64,000 nt of DNA from Branchiostoma belcheri (GCF_001625305.1 NW_017803113.1:380867-444866); one strand, 5' to 3'; shown: positions 51,780-62,842, counted from the first letter of the stretch. Translations and numbers: made by a program. The notes: generated by a model not told the origin, from the letters alone.

Positions 51780-52320
51780 CCTGACCAATTGTAAGAAACA
51801 GGAGGCGAGCAGTAGAAACAGACAAAAACCCACTGGTCCCGGGCCGGGGTTCGAACCCACGACCTCCCGGGCACCAGTCCGACTCTCTAACCGCTCGGCC
51901 GAAAAGGTCTAGGTCTAGTTTTTGCCAGAACTCCCAGGGCCGGTGTGGGAACCACTGTGGGAACCACTGTAAGAAACTGTGTGGGAACCACTGTAAGAAA
52001 CAGGAGGAGCCAGTAGAAACAGATAAAAAACCCTTCTGGTCCCGGGCCGGGGTTCGAACTCACGACCTCCCGAGCACTAGCGTCATAACCAAACGCTCTA
52101 ACCGCTCGGCCGAAAAGGTCTATGTCTAGTGTTTGCCAGAACTCACAGGGCCGGTGTGGGAACCATAACCACTGTGGGAACCACTGTTAAAGAAACAGGA
52201 GGAGCCAGTAGAAACAGATAAAAAACCCTTCTGGTCCCGGGCCGGAGTTCGAACTCACGACCTCCCGAGCACTAGCGTCATAACCAGACGCTCTAACCGC
52301 TCGGCCAAAAAGGTCTAGAC
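51780..52320 (-). mobile_element. Second tRNA-derived SINE family, three tandem units
   Basis: On the minus strand each unit has GGCCGAGCGGTTAGAG (A-box-like, as in Ser/Leu-type tRNAs) and GGGTTCGAACCC or a variant (B-box-like). Units lie at 51847-51905, 52050-52120 and 52245-52312, about 200 bp apart. Between them, plus-strand AAACAGGAGGAGCCAGTAGA and GGCCGGTGTGGGAACCA repeat with each unit. Tandem SINE trimers are unusual; the second and third units are more alike and so probably arose later. Confidence 0.75.
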
Positions 52321-52449
52321 CCATCGGCCGGGTCAGTTGGTAACGCCTATAAACCCCCCACTGTTACACAATTGCCATAACTCTTAGGAGGGCCTGGTGG
52401 GGGTTATACAGAAACTGGATCGTTTGTTTCAGCTTTTGTGTATAAATTC

Positions 52450-52633
52450 TAGCCTCCGTCGCAGGCTTTAATATAGAACTGAGGGTTTGGTGGTCTTCTG
52501 CTGTTTTCTGATTAGCCCAGTTTAAACGGGGGTAATTCAACCAGGCCGACTATGTTGTCTATATGCAATCAGAAAATAGCAGATGAAAGATCCCAAAGAC
52601 CATGAAGAACCTCAAAACCCCCAATTTTTGGCT
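52450..52633 (+). mobile_element. ~195-bp foldback MITE, copy 6, right end lost
   Basis: TAGCCTCCGTCGCAGGC at the left. The right side stops at CCCCCAATTTTTGGC and passes into CTAGCCTGGTGGGGGCTACC, so the terminal inverted repeat is missing. The flanks on the two sides are copies of one another (GGATCGTTTGTTTCAGC and GGATCGTTCGTTTCAGC). Confidence 0.7.
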
Positions 52634-52639
52634 AGCCTG

Positions 52640-53585
52640 GTGGGGGCTACCCAGAAACTGGATCGTTCGTTTCAGCCTTTTGTGTATGAATTCCCCCTGG
52701 CACGCGCCACTTCCTCACAAACTCGTTGGTCCTGTTGGACCGCCGAATTAAAACTGGCGGAATATCTGCAGCAATTAGATCGTCTGTTTGCCGTCAACAG
52801 TCGACTTCCGACTCGGGAAAATATTGAAAACATGCATGGGCAGCATTTTCGATAAATTTGTTGTCGATCACGAATAAAACATAGTCTCCACCAGACTTGC
52901 AGGCCAATTTCTGGTCAATTAATACCCTTTTTAGGCCGATTTCTGAGATTTATTCAGCCTGCAAAAGAAGTCTAGTAAAGACTAAATAAAACAGCATTTA
53001 CAGCATCATTGCATGTTGCCGCTGACACATATTCTGTACGTAGGATGACTTTAGTCACACATATTTAGCTCTGTTAGATCTTTGATAGCTGTAAAGACCA
53101 CACAAAAGTCCCTGTACTTCTTTGTTGAGTCAATAAGGAACCTCATCATGTAACTAAGGGGTAGTCAAAATTTATGTCGGAAGAGCTGTACTTTTCTGTT
53201 TGTGATAATTCAGAATTGTCACAGAATGACGATCACACCGCAGGCATTTGTTTGGAGAAACTTCACTGATATTCTTTTTCAACCGTACTGCTATTATTTG
53301 CAGATGTAACGAATGAAGAGAAGACCTTTATTGTAGGTTTATGCTCTCACACGCTACGTGCATACCTGTCATGGCGACAAAGCAGTTCTCGGCACGATTA
53401 AGAAGAAGTAGAAGTAAAGTGATATACGGCAAAGTAAAGTGATATAAGAGTTTGGTATCTTAATACATGTACAATGGCCTATGTATACTATTTTCTGTAC
53501 AGGTTCAACTTCTCTCTTCTTAATCTTATGACAGCTGTAAGTTTAATGTAGTATTCATTGTTGATCATATTGTTGTAACGTTACA
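52640..53585. other. No recognised gene
   Basis: 52870-52950 has GGCCAATTTCTGG text like the foldback family. The rest is AT-rich without exon signals. Confidence 0.3.
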
Positions 53586-53589
53586 CAAA

Positions 53590-53945
53590 ATGTTGATGAT
53601 AATGAGATCAGAAACCAATCTCATTCACCACCGTGTCCAAATGAAATCGGCATCCTTACTTCCCCACTATCCCTCACCAAGAGAAAACAATTTTACTACT
53701 AAAACCAAAGAATCCACATATCACAGACAAAGTGGGCAAATTCGTCTCCCACTGCTTCAAAAGAAGTCAAACCCAACAAAACTATTACAGTACTACGTAC
53801 ATGTTGTCAAATGTCGTATAACTTTGTATATAGCTATAATAGTCTCTCATATCATTGTATCTTCTGTTTCATACATGCTGTTTGTATTTACAATTAACCA
53901 CCGGGCATGTATTTGCAATAAACTTCCGCAAACTGTTTGCAAAAA
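53590..53945 (+). mobile_element. LINE 3' fragment
   Basis: Ends CAATTAACCACCGGGCATG and TATTTGCAATAAACTTCCGC, like 21548-21590. The upstream open frame (KKSNPTKLLQYY) may be the decayed coding end. Confidence 0.45.
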
Positions 53946-53959
53946 AGGACGGAGAAATT

Positions 53960-54206
53960 CTGTGGCCACGAAACAGGAGACAGACTTGTCCCGGCCCGCG
54001 CTACCCTGTGCCCCTGTTTGCCGGGCCTGACTGTTGACATAATGACAGCTCGGCAGCGCCTAGAACTTTAGACCGAGTCTTGCCAGCCAGTCTAGTCAGC
54101 TGGGCCGTTCCCGCCAACTCTGCACTCCGTACGTGCAACATGTCACCTAGAACTCCGAGTCAGGAATGTGACCGTGTATAACTCTATCTCTGTACTGTAG
54201 CATGGT
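53960..54206 (+). promoter_or_regulatory. Candidate promoter/5' UTR of the 54.2-60.2 kb gene
   Basis: GC-richer than its surroundings and free of repeats. It contains TTCCCGCCAA (54107-54116), an E2F-type site, and a TATAA-like GTATAACTC near 54176. The exon with the start codon follows at once. A CTGTACTGTAG just before the ATG could alternatively be a splice acceptor for an upstream non-coding exon. Confidence 0.35.
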
Positions 54207-56080
54207 ATGGACGACAGCGACTGCTCTGAAGGTAGGAGGCTGAATTTTTGACCGGTTGTGTGTGTGTTGCTGCTTAAAGCGTGGGACGGTTTTGGAGTCG
54301 ACTGACTTGGTCCATATGTACATACAAGGCCCCTTAGTTACAGCCTATTTATACCGCAGCCCTTAACTAGAGGCACCGTGCCGACGGTAATAGTGGAAAA
54401 TCACGGGGTTCGGGAGAGGTAATGTTCGAGACTTTAGCAAACGTGAGTTTTGAAGACGTTTATTTGGGTGGAAGATGAGAACTCTTGGGTCGGGCAATTT
54501 GACCCGGGCGTCTACAAGGAAGATTTGTATTCTGTCTTTCGTTATTTGCTTTGACATTTACCACAAAGGCGAAAAGACAAATCGGGTTTGATCAACTTAA
54601 CACAATGGCACAGGGCGTATCATGGTAAAAAGGGCCAGAGACTGGAGTCTTTCGGGTTAGACAATTTTGTTACCTGTCCGAGTTTGGGTGGCATTTTTTA
54701 AGTGCTGTACCCAGAGGGAAATTGTTTCGGTCTGTAAACACATGGCACGAATGCAGGAATGTCTTAGCCTCCATAGCATGCCAAAAGTCTTCAGGGTCTT
54801 TGGGAGCTTTTATGTGCTATTTTCTGATTGCATATAGACAACATGGTTGAATTACCCCCGTTTGTTGACTGGGCTAATCAGAAAACAGCCGAAGACCACC
54901 AAACCCCCAGTTCTATAACTTTAATATAAGCCTGCACGAATGCAGGAATGCCTGCCTTCTCACCCCTCGCCGGTCGCGTCTTCTTTAATTCATGAGCGTG
55001 ACTGAATGATCGCTGTGTAAGGCCGGGCCGTGAATTCTCGGGGTTTGCAAATATCGCTCAGGACGTGACATTGTCACAGTGTGTCCCTCTAAGCCGGCTA
55101 GCGGCCCTCTGTGTGTGTGTGTCTGTGGATACAGCGTGGCGATTGGCTAAAAATAGAAAACTCCAAGCAGATCTTTCGGTGACAACTTTGTAACCAACCC
55201 GGGCAAGACACTATCCACTTGGCCGGCTGTCAGAAAACGTTAACTTGTTACAAAGAAGAAGTCATAATCTTCCTTAGCCTCCATAGCAGGCTTATACTTA
55301 TAGAACTGGGGGTTTGGTGGATTTCGGCTGTTTTCTGATTAACCCAGTTCTATTAATTCAACCAGGCCGGCTATGCTGTCTATATGCAATCAGAAAATAG
55401 CACATGAAAGATCCCAAAGACCCTGAAGACCCCCAAAGCCCCCAGTTTTTGGCAAGCTATGGAGGTTAATCTTCCTAGGCAACTTCTTCTTGGAGAGTTC
55501 AAAATACATAAATGTAGACAGAAAGCCATATATTTTATCAACGTCAACGCATGAATTACAAAAAAGACCATTCTATAAGTATGTTAATTTTTCCCAAGTT
55601 TGATATTCAAGAAACACGCTATCCAGGGTTGACATTAAACTATAACACTAGTAGTTCTGTTGTCTGCCCGTTTTTGTCGTCGTCGCTTTTTTTGTCAGTA
55701 TAAAAGCTACTTTGTAACTGTCTGTAGCGCCTGTCTTTTCCGTGACAGAGTTTATTTACAGAGAGACAGTCGTGATGCTCGGGAACTTGTAGTGACATTT
55801 CCCGGGTCAGGCGTTAAACCTCCTGTCAACAGGACTGTGCTTGTGTTTGCGCTCAGTCGGGTGTCGGGTTAGGGTGGTTCAAGGCTTGTTGGTAGATCGC
55901 ACCCTATAAGTTGTGCGTGTGTACGTATGTTCTCTCCAATGAGTTTGTTTGTGTGTGTTCTTCACAAGTTTGCGTGTGTGTGTTCTTTCCCAGTTTGCTT
56001 TTGTGTTTCCCAGTTGCTGTGTATGTGTGTTCAATTCGCAGTTTGTGTGTGTGCATGTATGTAGTACATGTATATATTAA

Positions 56081-56127
<47 letters not shown>

Positions 56128-57863
56128 CTTTGTTTGTTTGTGCTTCACTTTGCAAGCAAGTACGACACATGCAGCAGTGCTGATTTAGTGATTACTAGTA
56201 ATTTATGCACAGGCATATTTGATGTTCAAGATTGTAAATATATGTTCAAAGGCAGGCAGGGCCAAATGTACGAAAACGACGGATTGTATAAAAACCGAAT
56301 TAAATGCACGAGGACATAATTACCTGTCTTACGCCCGTGTTTATATTTTTCTATGTGTAAAAAGGCCTGGTTGGTCATGAAACGACTTGTCAAGCACGTG
56401 TAGCGCGGTGCACGAACCTGAAACCTTCGGAAATATACTGGTGCCACGAAAACTCGACATTCCTGACCAGGACGAAAATGAGCAGCGGCGCGGCCAAGTT
56501 ATAATGGCCACTTTTGGCTCGTGTCAAGGCTGAATAACAAGTACAAACTGCTCAGAATTAAGTGACTTTGAAACCCGGTCAGAGAAGGCCTAATTGTTGG
56601 CCTCGCGGAGTTTCCATTAACCAATTGGATATCCAAAGAAACCGTGTTTACCGTTCGTGTTCCCCCTTGAACTCTTAAAAAGAGGCCAAGGCCAAAGAGT
56701 GTACTTTTGTACGTTTTTAAGTTTAAATGAAGGTTGAAAAGGGTCGGTCAGGAAAACGGAAGCAACATTTTCCAACGACTTCGCTGATTGAGGCACGTTT
56801 AGAATAGTTTTATGTAGAAAACATATTATAGAAAAAGTAAAGTAGGATCATTCGTCTTCCAATGTCCATCCTTCCAATGCCTATCCTCATGTTACATGTA
56901 CTTGCAATTAGCCTACGGGCAAGAGCTTGCAATAAACTTTCATATAAAATGTACTTTTTGCACTAGTAGATGCCATACTTTGTACCCTGTACAACTGTTG
57001 AGCAATATAGTTAGCATTATTAACGTTATATTCTTGCAGTGACGTTTGACGACCTGGGATGGGACTGCTTCTGCATGTTTCATGTTTACTTTTATCAAAC
57101 ATTGAATATGTGCGGTCTTTAATACGATTCTAACTAAGGTTCCAGTAATTGAAACACTTAAAGAATGTTTCCTACTTTTCTGCAGTGACGTTTGAATACC
57201 TGGGATGAGACTGTACATACATTGGATATTGGATATTGGAATTTTCGTACACACAATCAGTACTTCTCCCACCTTGCTTACGATTTTAAAAACGGTTCCC
57301 ATTTATTGGCAATGTTTCCTATTTTTTTTCCAGTGACGTTTGACGACCTGGGATGGGACTGCTTCTTCATATTTCATGTTTACTTTTATCAAACATTAAA
57401 TATGTACGGTCTTTAGCGATTTTTAACACCTTTTCCGTGATTGAAACACATTCACAATGTTTCCAATACAAGATACAAGATGACTTTATTCGTTTTCGCA
57501 GTGTGTATAACACTGAATTAAAATCGAATTTACATGTACTAAAAATCACAATTAGATAAAAACAGTTGCAGTGGCTAAAATATTGTCGTTCTAAAATAGA
57601 CGCAGTTGTATAATATAGGTGGCTATAGATATTTACAAACAATGCAAGTTAAGATTTCATGTCAGACAAAGCTACAAAAGAAATATTTTTTCTAGTGACG
57701 TTTGACGACCTGGGATGGGACTGCTTCTTCCCGTGCCTCCCCGAGAAGGGAGTGGACCTGTCCGGGATCTACGTCATCAACCCGGCCGGGCCGCGGAGAT
57801 GGCAGGAGGAGGAGGAGGGGGAACAGAGCAGCAGGTCAGGAAAAGATTCACACTTCCATCATC

Positions 57864-57954
<91 letters not shown>

Positions 57955-60217
57955 CGCAGGCATCAGAGTAGATGCATAGCGGCTGTAGCCATGTCCCTCC
58001 AGGATGTTCTGTTTTGGAACCCAGGATCCTCCACAGCAAACTTTAAGAAATTGGAAAAGTTACATGTATCTTATTTTAATCACACTTTTAGGAGGATTGG
58101 GCAAAAAGTATACTTACATATCGAGGCCCTCTCCTCTAATTGCTAAACACTCCGGAAAGTGTGGGGCACTGGGTCATCTTCACTAGAGAGCTCTAAACAA
58201 TGCCTGCAGTTACTATGATGTGAGAAGGTTAGTTGTGGCAGGTCGTTCTGTGTAATATAATATCCTCACTAGCTTATAGTTAAATAACGATTGCAGTTTA
58301 ATAGATGTGCGAAGGTTAGGTGTCAATGTAACATAGCCAGCTGCCACTGTGCCACATGCCTGTGAGGCTGGTGGTAGTTTTACCGACTGCACCGATACAG
58401 AACCATTGAAACGTCCTATGTTTGCCCATCACAGTGAAGACGAGGACGTTGACCCCGTCACCCGAGCGCTCCCGCTGAAGTCGTACCTGATCTCCGAGGT
58501 GGGCGGGGCGACAGCGACGCCAGGCGAACCTCAGTGGTACTGCCAGGATGAAGGTAATATTCATTTATATATCTATTTCTGTGTTCTTTAACCAGAGTAG
58601 CACGGCACCACTCAGTCACTTAGCACTTGTTTTCAGAGTGGCACTGGGTACAAATGTAACAATATATACAAGAATTTACCTGAATTTAGCTGAATTGCAG
58701 AGACTTACGTCTGTGCAATTAGGAGCAAGTGGGCGGCTAGCCTTTTGTATCTCCTATGTCCATCGTAGTCCTTACGTATTCGTCAGTGCTGCTCCGTGAA
58801 TCTGATGATGGTCGACTGATTTACAGTCTCTAATGGTAACTTGTTCCGTGCCTGTTACTCTCACACTGAAGACAAAGTCGTAATCCAAACTCGCAATGGA
58901 TGTGACGATATGTCGGGAAGAAGGGAGGAGAAAAGGCTGGGATCACTTTCTATTAGACGTTTTGTCGGGCTTTCTATTTTGTCGGATTTTCTTTGGGGGT
59001 ACGATGTTCCCCTCACAAAGAATCACTACATAACGTTATATATGCCTTTGGATTTTGCAGGTAACCTGGACGACTTTGACTGGGACAACTACGTCCCGGC
59101 TCGCCTGGGTCGCTACAAACCCACGTACGCCTTCGTCCTAACTCATGGTCATGGTCACAACCCCAGTCTGTATTACGACAAGGACACTCCGCTTTACGAC
59201 AACCGCCGCGATTACGGCAGTAAAGACGGCCCATTTTGCGGCAGCTTCCCGACCTACAGCGCCTGCGCACCGCACTACAACACAGTTGCCATAGAGCCGC
59301 GCGACGCCAGGTCAGGGAACTGTTACGTTTACGAGAACTTCGAGGCGGAAAACGGACGACAAAATGTCCTCAGGACCGTGAACCCCCAATACCTGATGTT
59401 CCCGCCACCAGAGGAGCTGTACCAGTCTTTTAACAAAGCTACAGGTGGTGCCAACAACACCCGCCCCCAAAATCATTATAAACACAAATACCAAACGGGT
59501 AACTCCAAGCATTCCTTTGCAAGTCAGAAAACTAGATTCGGTGACAACATAGGTAACAAGAAAACCGAGAGACACAGCAGTAGTAGTAGTAGTAGAACGA
59601 CAGTGAATCAGAGCAGCAAATTTGCTGTTTCAAGTGGCAAAGTGAATCCAGAAAGTAGTTTTAGGTTGAAAAGCAGACCCGACACGAGTACTAGCTGGAC
59701 TAAGTCTCTCTCGCGAACGAATTCGCCTGGTTTAGATGGTTCAACGTCGAGTAACGTTACAAAACTTGGCCAAGAAACCAACAACAAGGAGAACAGAGGC
59801 AACCGCCCTCCAGAAAACCCTGTAGAATCAGATCGGAACCGTAACGTCACAACGAAAAGCCATCAGAACGCACCTCCAGAGGGAAAAAGACGGCGAGTCC
59901 GTCGCTTCTTTCTCGGATACATGAAGACCTCAGACTCGCTAAACGACATCAAAGAAGCTATCTACAGCCACGCTAGAGAAAAGGGAGTGGAGCTAACCTA
60001 CGTGCGAATGATGAAGAACGAAAGACAAGGCGTCGTCTTTGCTAGAGTGAACGTCGCTATCGAACAGGCCAACATTGTTCTGCAAGAGAACTTTTGGCCG
60101 TCGGATATGATATTTAGACCGTGGCTGTCCAAAGCAAAGTATAAAGAACAGGGAGGTACTACTACTACTAGGATGCCCCACATTGAAGAGGAACATGCGT
60201 TAGAAGTTTCTTGTTAA
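54207..60217 (+). CDS. Unrecognised four-exon gene, C-terminal domain like LINE ORF1 proteins
   Basis: Exons: 54207-54231, 57696-57834, 58435-58553, 59061-60217, with donors GAAG|GTAGGA, GCAG|GTCAGG and GAAG|GTAATA and acceptors TTTTTTCTAG, TTGCCCATCACAG and GGATTTTGCAG. Phases agree at every junction (1, 2, 1), and the sum is 1440 nt: 479 residues plus stop. The product starts MDDSDCSEVTFDDLGWDCF and has an acidic patch (about residues 48-60). A Tyr/Asp-rich part follows (NLDDFDWDNYVPARLGRY, THGHGHNPSLYYDKD), then a Ser/Asn-rich linker (about 222-365) and a folded-looking end (369-460: RRFFLGYMK, FARVNV, FWPSDMIFRPWLSK). No family is recognised for the N-terminal part. Absence of signal peptide and the basic C-terminal domain suggest an intracellular, nucleic-acid-binding protein (inference). 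AATAAA follows at 60306. Confidence 0.7.
54765..54933 (-). mobile_element. ~195-bp foldback MITE, copy 7, within 17-bp direct repeats
   Basis: TAGCCTCCATAGCATGCC at the left; internal deletions remove the CTGGGGGTTTTGGG segment. The right end stops at AAGCCTGC. GCACGAATGCAGGAATG occurs at 54745-54761 and 54934-54950 on either side. It lies in intron 1 of the 54.2 kb gene. Confidence 0.75.
55275..55468 (+). mobile_element. ~195-bp foldback MITE, copy 8
   Basis: TAGCCTCCATAGCAGGC to GCTATGGAGGTTA, forward orientation, in intron 1 of the 54.2 kb gene. The left CTTATACTTATAG is a 5-bp duplication of the consensus CTTATAG. Confidence 0.8.
55905..56125. repeat. GT-rich tract ending in (TG)n
   Basis: Loose repeats of GTGTGTGTTCTT(C/T)(A/C)C(A/C)AGTTTG (55950-56050), then about 20 TG units to 56125. 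Confidence 0.85.
56200..56875. other. Intron 1 of the 54.2 kb gene, no other feature
   Basis: No shared repeat and no exon seen. Confidence 0.35.
56880..56945 (+). mobile_element. LINE 3' end
   Basis: TGTACTTGCAATTAGCCTAC, GGGCAAGAGCTTGCAATAAA and CTTTC; nothing of the coding part remains. Confidence 0.55.
57040..57122 (+). pseudogene. Decoy exon 1: copy of exon-2 start with acceptor and early stop
   Basis: ATATTCTTGCAG precedes TGACGTTTGACGACCTGGGA, identical to the start of the true exon at 57696. Spliced from exon 1 it would read VTFDDLGWDCFCMFHVYFYQ and stop at TAA 57120-57122. Confidence 0.75.
57186..57208 (+). pseudogene. Decoy exon 2: diverged copy, stop after seven codons
   Basis: ACTTTTCTGCAG precedes TGACGTTTGAATACCTGGGA; Trp is replaced by TGA (57206-57208). 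Lies 146 bp after decoy 1. Confidence 0.65.
57334..57416 (+). pseudogene. Decoy exon 3: near-perfect copy with the strongest acceptor
   Basis: CCTATTTTTTTTCCAG precedes a 34-bp match to the true exon, then ATATTTCATGTTTACTTTTA shared with decoy 1 and a TAG at 57414-57416. Lies 148 bp after decoy 2 and 362 bp before the true exon. Confidence 0.75.
57866..57955. repeat. (ATCA)n microsatellite in intron 2
   Basis: About 22 ATCA units starting 32 bp after the donor of exon 2; one strand gives an apparent long Ile-Asn-Gln-Ser frame that is not coding. Confidence 0.98.
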
Positions 60218-60756
60218 ACAAGACGACAAATGTTATCATTATCATCGTTGTGTTACATGTATTAAACGAGACGTTATACGGATCCATTTTATTACATGTT
60301 ACAGAAATAAATGTATAATGTATGAGAAATTCTGGGTTTTGTCTTTTTTGGAACTTTGAACTTTATTTAATAAAAACAACATGGCAGGAGAAACTCCTGA
60401 ATTGTGTTGAAATTTTACAGCAGATTAACGATAAAATGCAATAAGTCATCATAAATTAAAATATAGTACATTGTACATGTAACGACAATTTCACATGCAA
60501 ATAATCTGCAGAAGAAGATTTCTAAAGCTTTTCCATCTTTTCCACCTTCCATCCAGTCATACTGTAAGCAAGTTATTTGCTGAAGTTCAGTAAGAAATGA
60601 TCTTACGAAAAAGTAACTTGCCTTTTTGTCCGTGTTTAAACAGGCAATGGTTAGTACCTACTTCAGAAATTGGTTTGGCGATATATTTAAGTACTAGTTA
60701 GTGTATTTTGGCCTGGGGAGGAAATGGAAGACTAACATGTATGTGTATATGTCTAG
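60218..60756 (+). other. 3' UTR and downstream flank of the 54.2-60.2 kb gene
   Basis: AATAAA at 60306-60311 and again near 60368-60373. AT-rich, with no further exon before the gap. Confidence 0.6.
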
Positions 60757-61331
60757 NNNNNNNNNNNNNNNNNNNNNNNNNNNNNNNNNNNNNNNNNNNN
60801 NNNNNNNNNNNNNNNNNNNNNNNNNNNNNNNNNNNNNNNNNNNNNNNNNNNNNNNNNNNNNNNNNNNNNNNNNNNNNNNNNNNNNNNNNNNNNNNNNNNN
60901 NNNNNNNNNNNNNNNNNNNNNNNNNNNNNNNNNNNNNNNNNNNNNNNNNNNNNNNNNNNNNNNNNNNNNNNNNNNNNNNNNNNNNNNNNNNNNNNNNNNN
61001 NNNNNNNNNNNNNNNNNNNNNNNNNNNNNNNNNNNNNNNNNNNNNNNNNNNNNNNNNNNNNNNNNNNNNNNNNNNNNNNNNNNNNNNNNNNNNNNNNNNN
61101 NNNNNNNNNNNNNNNNNNNNNNNNNNNNNNNNNNNNNNNNNNNNNNNNNNNNNNNNNNNNNNNNNNNNNNNNNNNNNNNNNNNNNNNNNNNNNNNNNNNN
61201 NNNNNNNNNNNNNNNNNNNNNNNNNNNNNNNNNNNNNNNNNNNNNNNNNNNNNNNNNNNNNNNNNNNNNNNNNNNNNNNNNNNNNNNNNNNNNNNNNNNN
61301 NNNNNNNNNNNNNNNNNNNNNNNNNNNNNNN
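60757..61331. other. Assembly gap (575 N)
   Basis: Run of N; frames through it are meaningless. Confidence 0.98.
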
Positions 61332-61639
61332 CTTATTATCAAGGACTAATATTACAGAAGACAGTACTATTGTGGTGACCTAGCGGTGAGATAAGTGTGT
61401 GACGTCACTCAGAAAGTCATTACCAAAAAGAAACGCACGTACGATCGGACATCGCCCTTTGACCCCGTGATGTACCTACATACCAGTAACCAACTCAGCC
61501 ATGGCCATCACCATGACTCAGCAAAGACAACAGTTGTGTTGTCGTCCTGGGATCCACCTTCCGTCGTTAGCTCAGCCTGGAGGACATTTTCAGCAGGTCG
61601 GAGGATAGAATGGTTCGATTATATCTTTATATACTCTAC

Positions 61640-61735
61640 CCTACAGTTAGTGGCTAATCAACGGATATAGTCTGCTTGCCCTATTAATTTGATCCTCGGC
61701 GGCCTGCCACCATAGGATCTGCTCAGAGATTTAGT
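61640..61735. mobile_element. CAAGCAGA-family element fragment
   Basis: AGTGGCTAATCAACGGATAT, ATTAATTTGATCCTC and GGATCTGCTCAGAGATT, diverged from 51300-51380. It lies upstream of the UGT start exon. Confidence 0.5.
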
Positions 61736-62077
61736 AACTCATACTCGCCAGAAAATTCAAGGCCCTACAAAATGTAGCTCTGCTGGTCGTCAGCGCTTGT
61801 CACTTTTGATAACAGGGCTGTTCTGTTTATTCAGTCAGTGACGGCAAGGTTACTCTTTAACCTGTTTGATTACCGTGGCAAAGTTGAGCGTAACGTACCG
61901 CACCGCACCGGAAGCGGTATGATAGGTGACTACACTTCCGGGTTGCAGATTTTGCACAAACGAACGAAATATTATGGAAACGCTGTTTTACCAATACCTC
62001 ATTAGCATGTGCCATAGTATGATTTAGGAAATAGCCCAATGTATATTTCATTATCTTTGCAGACCCTAACATAGAAC

Positions 62078-62793
62078 ATGATGTCGACCGGTTTCAACCT
62101 GTTCCTGGCGGTCGCCGCCATCTTGTCCCAGCACGTCCGAACAGCCGACATCCTGGTCGCGACGTTGATGTTCGGCAGCGCCTGGCTGGACGTGGCGAAG
62201 ATTGCCGAAGTCTTGGCTTCCCGAGGACACGTCGTCACCGTGTTGGCCCATGCAAGCCAGAAGAGCGACCTGATGCGGAAATGGCCAACATTGCAGTACG
62301 AAACATTTGGAGATCCTGGAAAAACACCGGCTGTGAAGGAGTATCTAAAAACTTTGACTCAGACGGTGGTAGGTACTGTTCTCGGGACTACATATACATG
62401 TAGTAGCAATTAAGGAGGATACGACAGGGACGATTAATGGGTGTTTTTAGCACAATGTTGAATTCTTCCTTGTAACATCTTATTATACCTCTGGCTTCGG
62501 TTGTCAGTGAACGCATGTAGTAATATTGCATTTTGACATCTTTGCATTCTCACTGTTACAGGCGTTTTCTTCATCTGGAGTGTTAGACCTCCTAACCCAT
62601 ACAAACACCTATTTCTCATATATGATGGAGCTTAATGAAGAGACATTGAGTGATACACAACTACTGAGGAAACTGAAGAACAGCCACTATGACGTTGTCC
62701 TGACGTATCCTGCCTTCTCTTGTGGGCCCCTCGTGGCGCAGTACTTGGACCTACCGCTAGTCTGCACACTTCGTTCTCTGCCTTTAGGACAGG
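62078..62793 (+). CDS. UDP-glucuronosyltransferase, N-terminal part (two exons, gene continues)
   Basis: Exon 62078-62368 (donor GGTG|GTAGGT) and exon 62562-62793 (acceptor CACTGTTACAG, donor ACAGG|GTGTGT) join in phase 0. The start MMSTGF follows an acceptor TATCTTTGCAG at 62062, so a non-coding exon lies upstream. Residues 3-23 form a hydrophobic signal peptide. The sequence then reads ADILVATLMFGSAWLDVAKI and LASRGHVVTVLA, the N-terminal substrate-binding fold of the family, and in exon 2 SHYDVVLTYPAFSCGPLVAQ and YLDLPLV. UGTs are ER-membrane enzymes that transfer sugar from UDP-glucuronate or UDP-glucose to lipophilic compounds. The C-terminal UDP-sugar signature and membrane anchor lie beyond the window. 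Confidence 0.88.
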
Positions 62794-62805
62794 GTGTGTT
62801 TATTA

Positions 62806-62842
62806 CCTTCGCTAAGAAGGTTATGTTTTCAGTAGCGTTTGT

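Noticed and set aside
51847-51905. Functional tRNA gene
   Set aside because: A and B boxes are tRNA-like, but the anticodon arm is not well formed, there is no terminator after an acceptor stem, and it recurs as part of a tandem SINE.
55904-56183. Cys/Val- or Thr/His-rich open frames on both strands
   Set aside because: Pure (TG)n reading.
57659-58146. Long frames through the (ATCA)n tract
   Set aside because: The real exon ends at the donor at 57834; the rest is microsatellite read as Ile-Asn-Gln-Ser.
58841-59060. N-terminal 73 codons of the 458-codon frame ending at 60217
   Set aside because: The acceptor GGATTTTGCAG at 59060 and phase agreement with the upstream exons show that this part is intron.
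60698-61378. Long open frames across the 60.8-61.3 kb gap
   Set aside because: They are made of N codons only.
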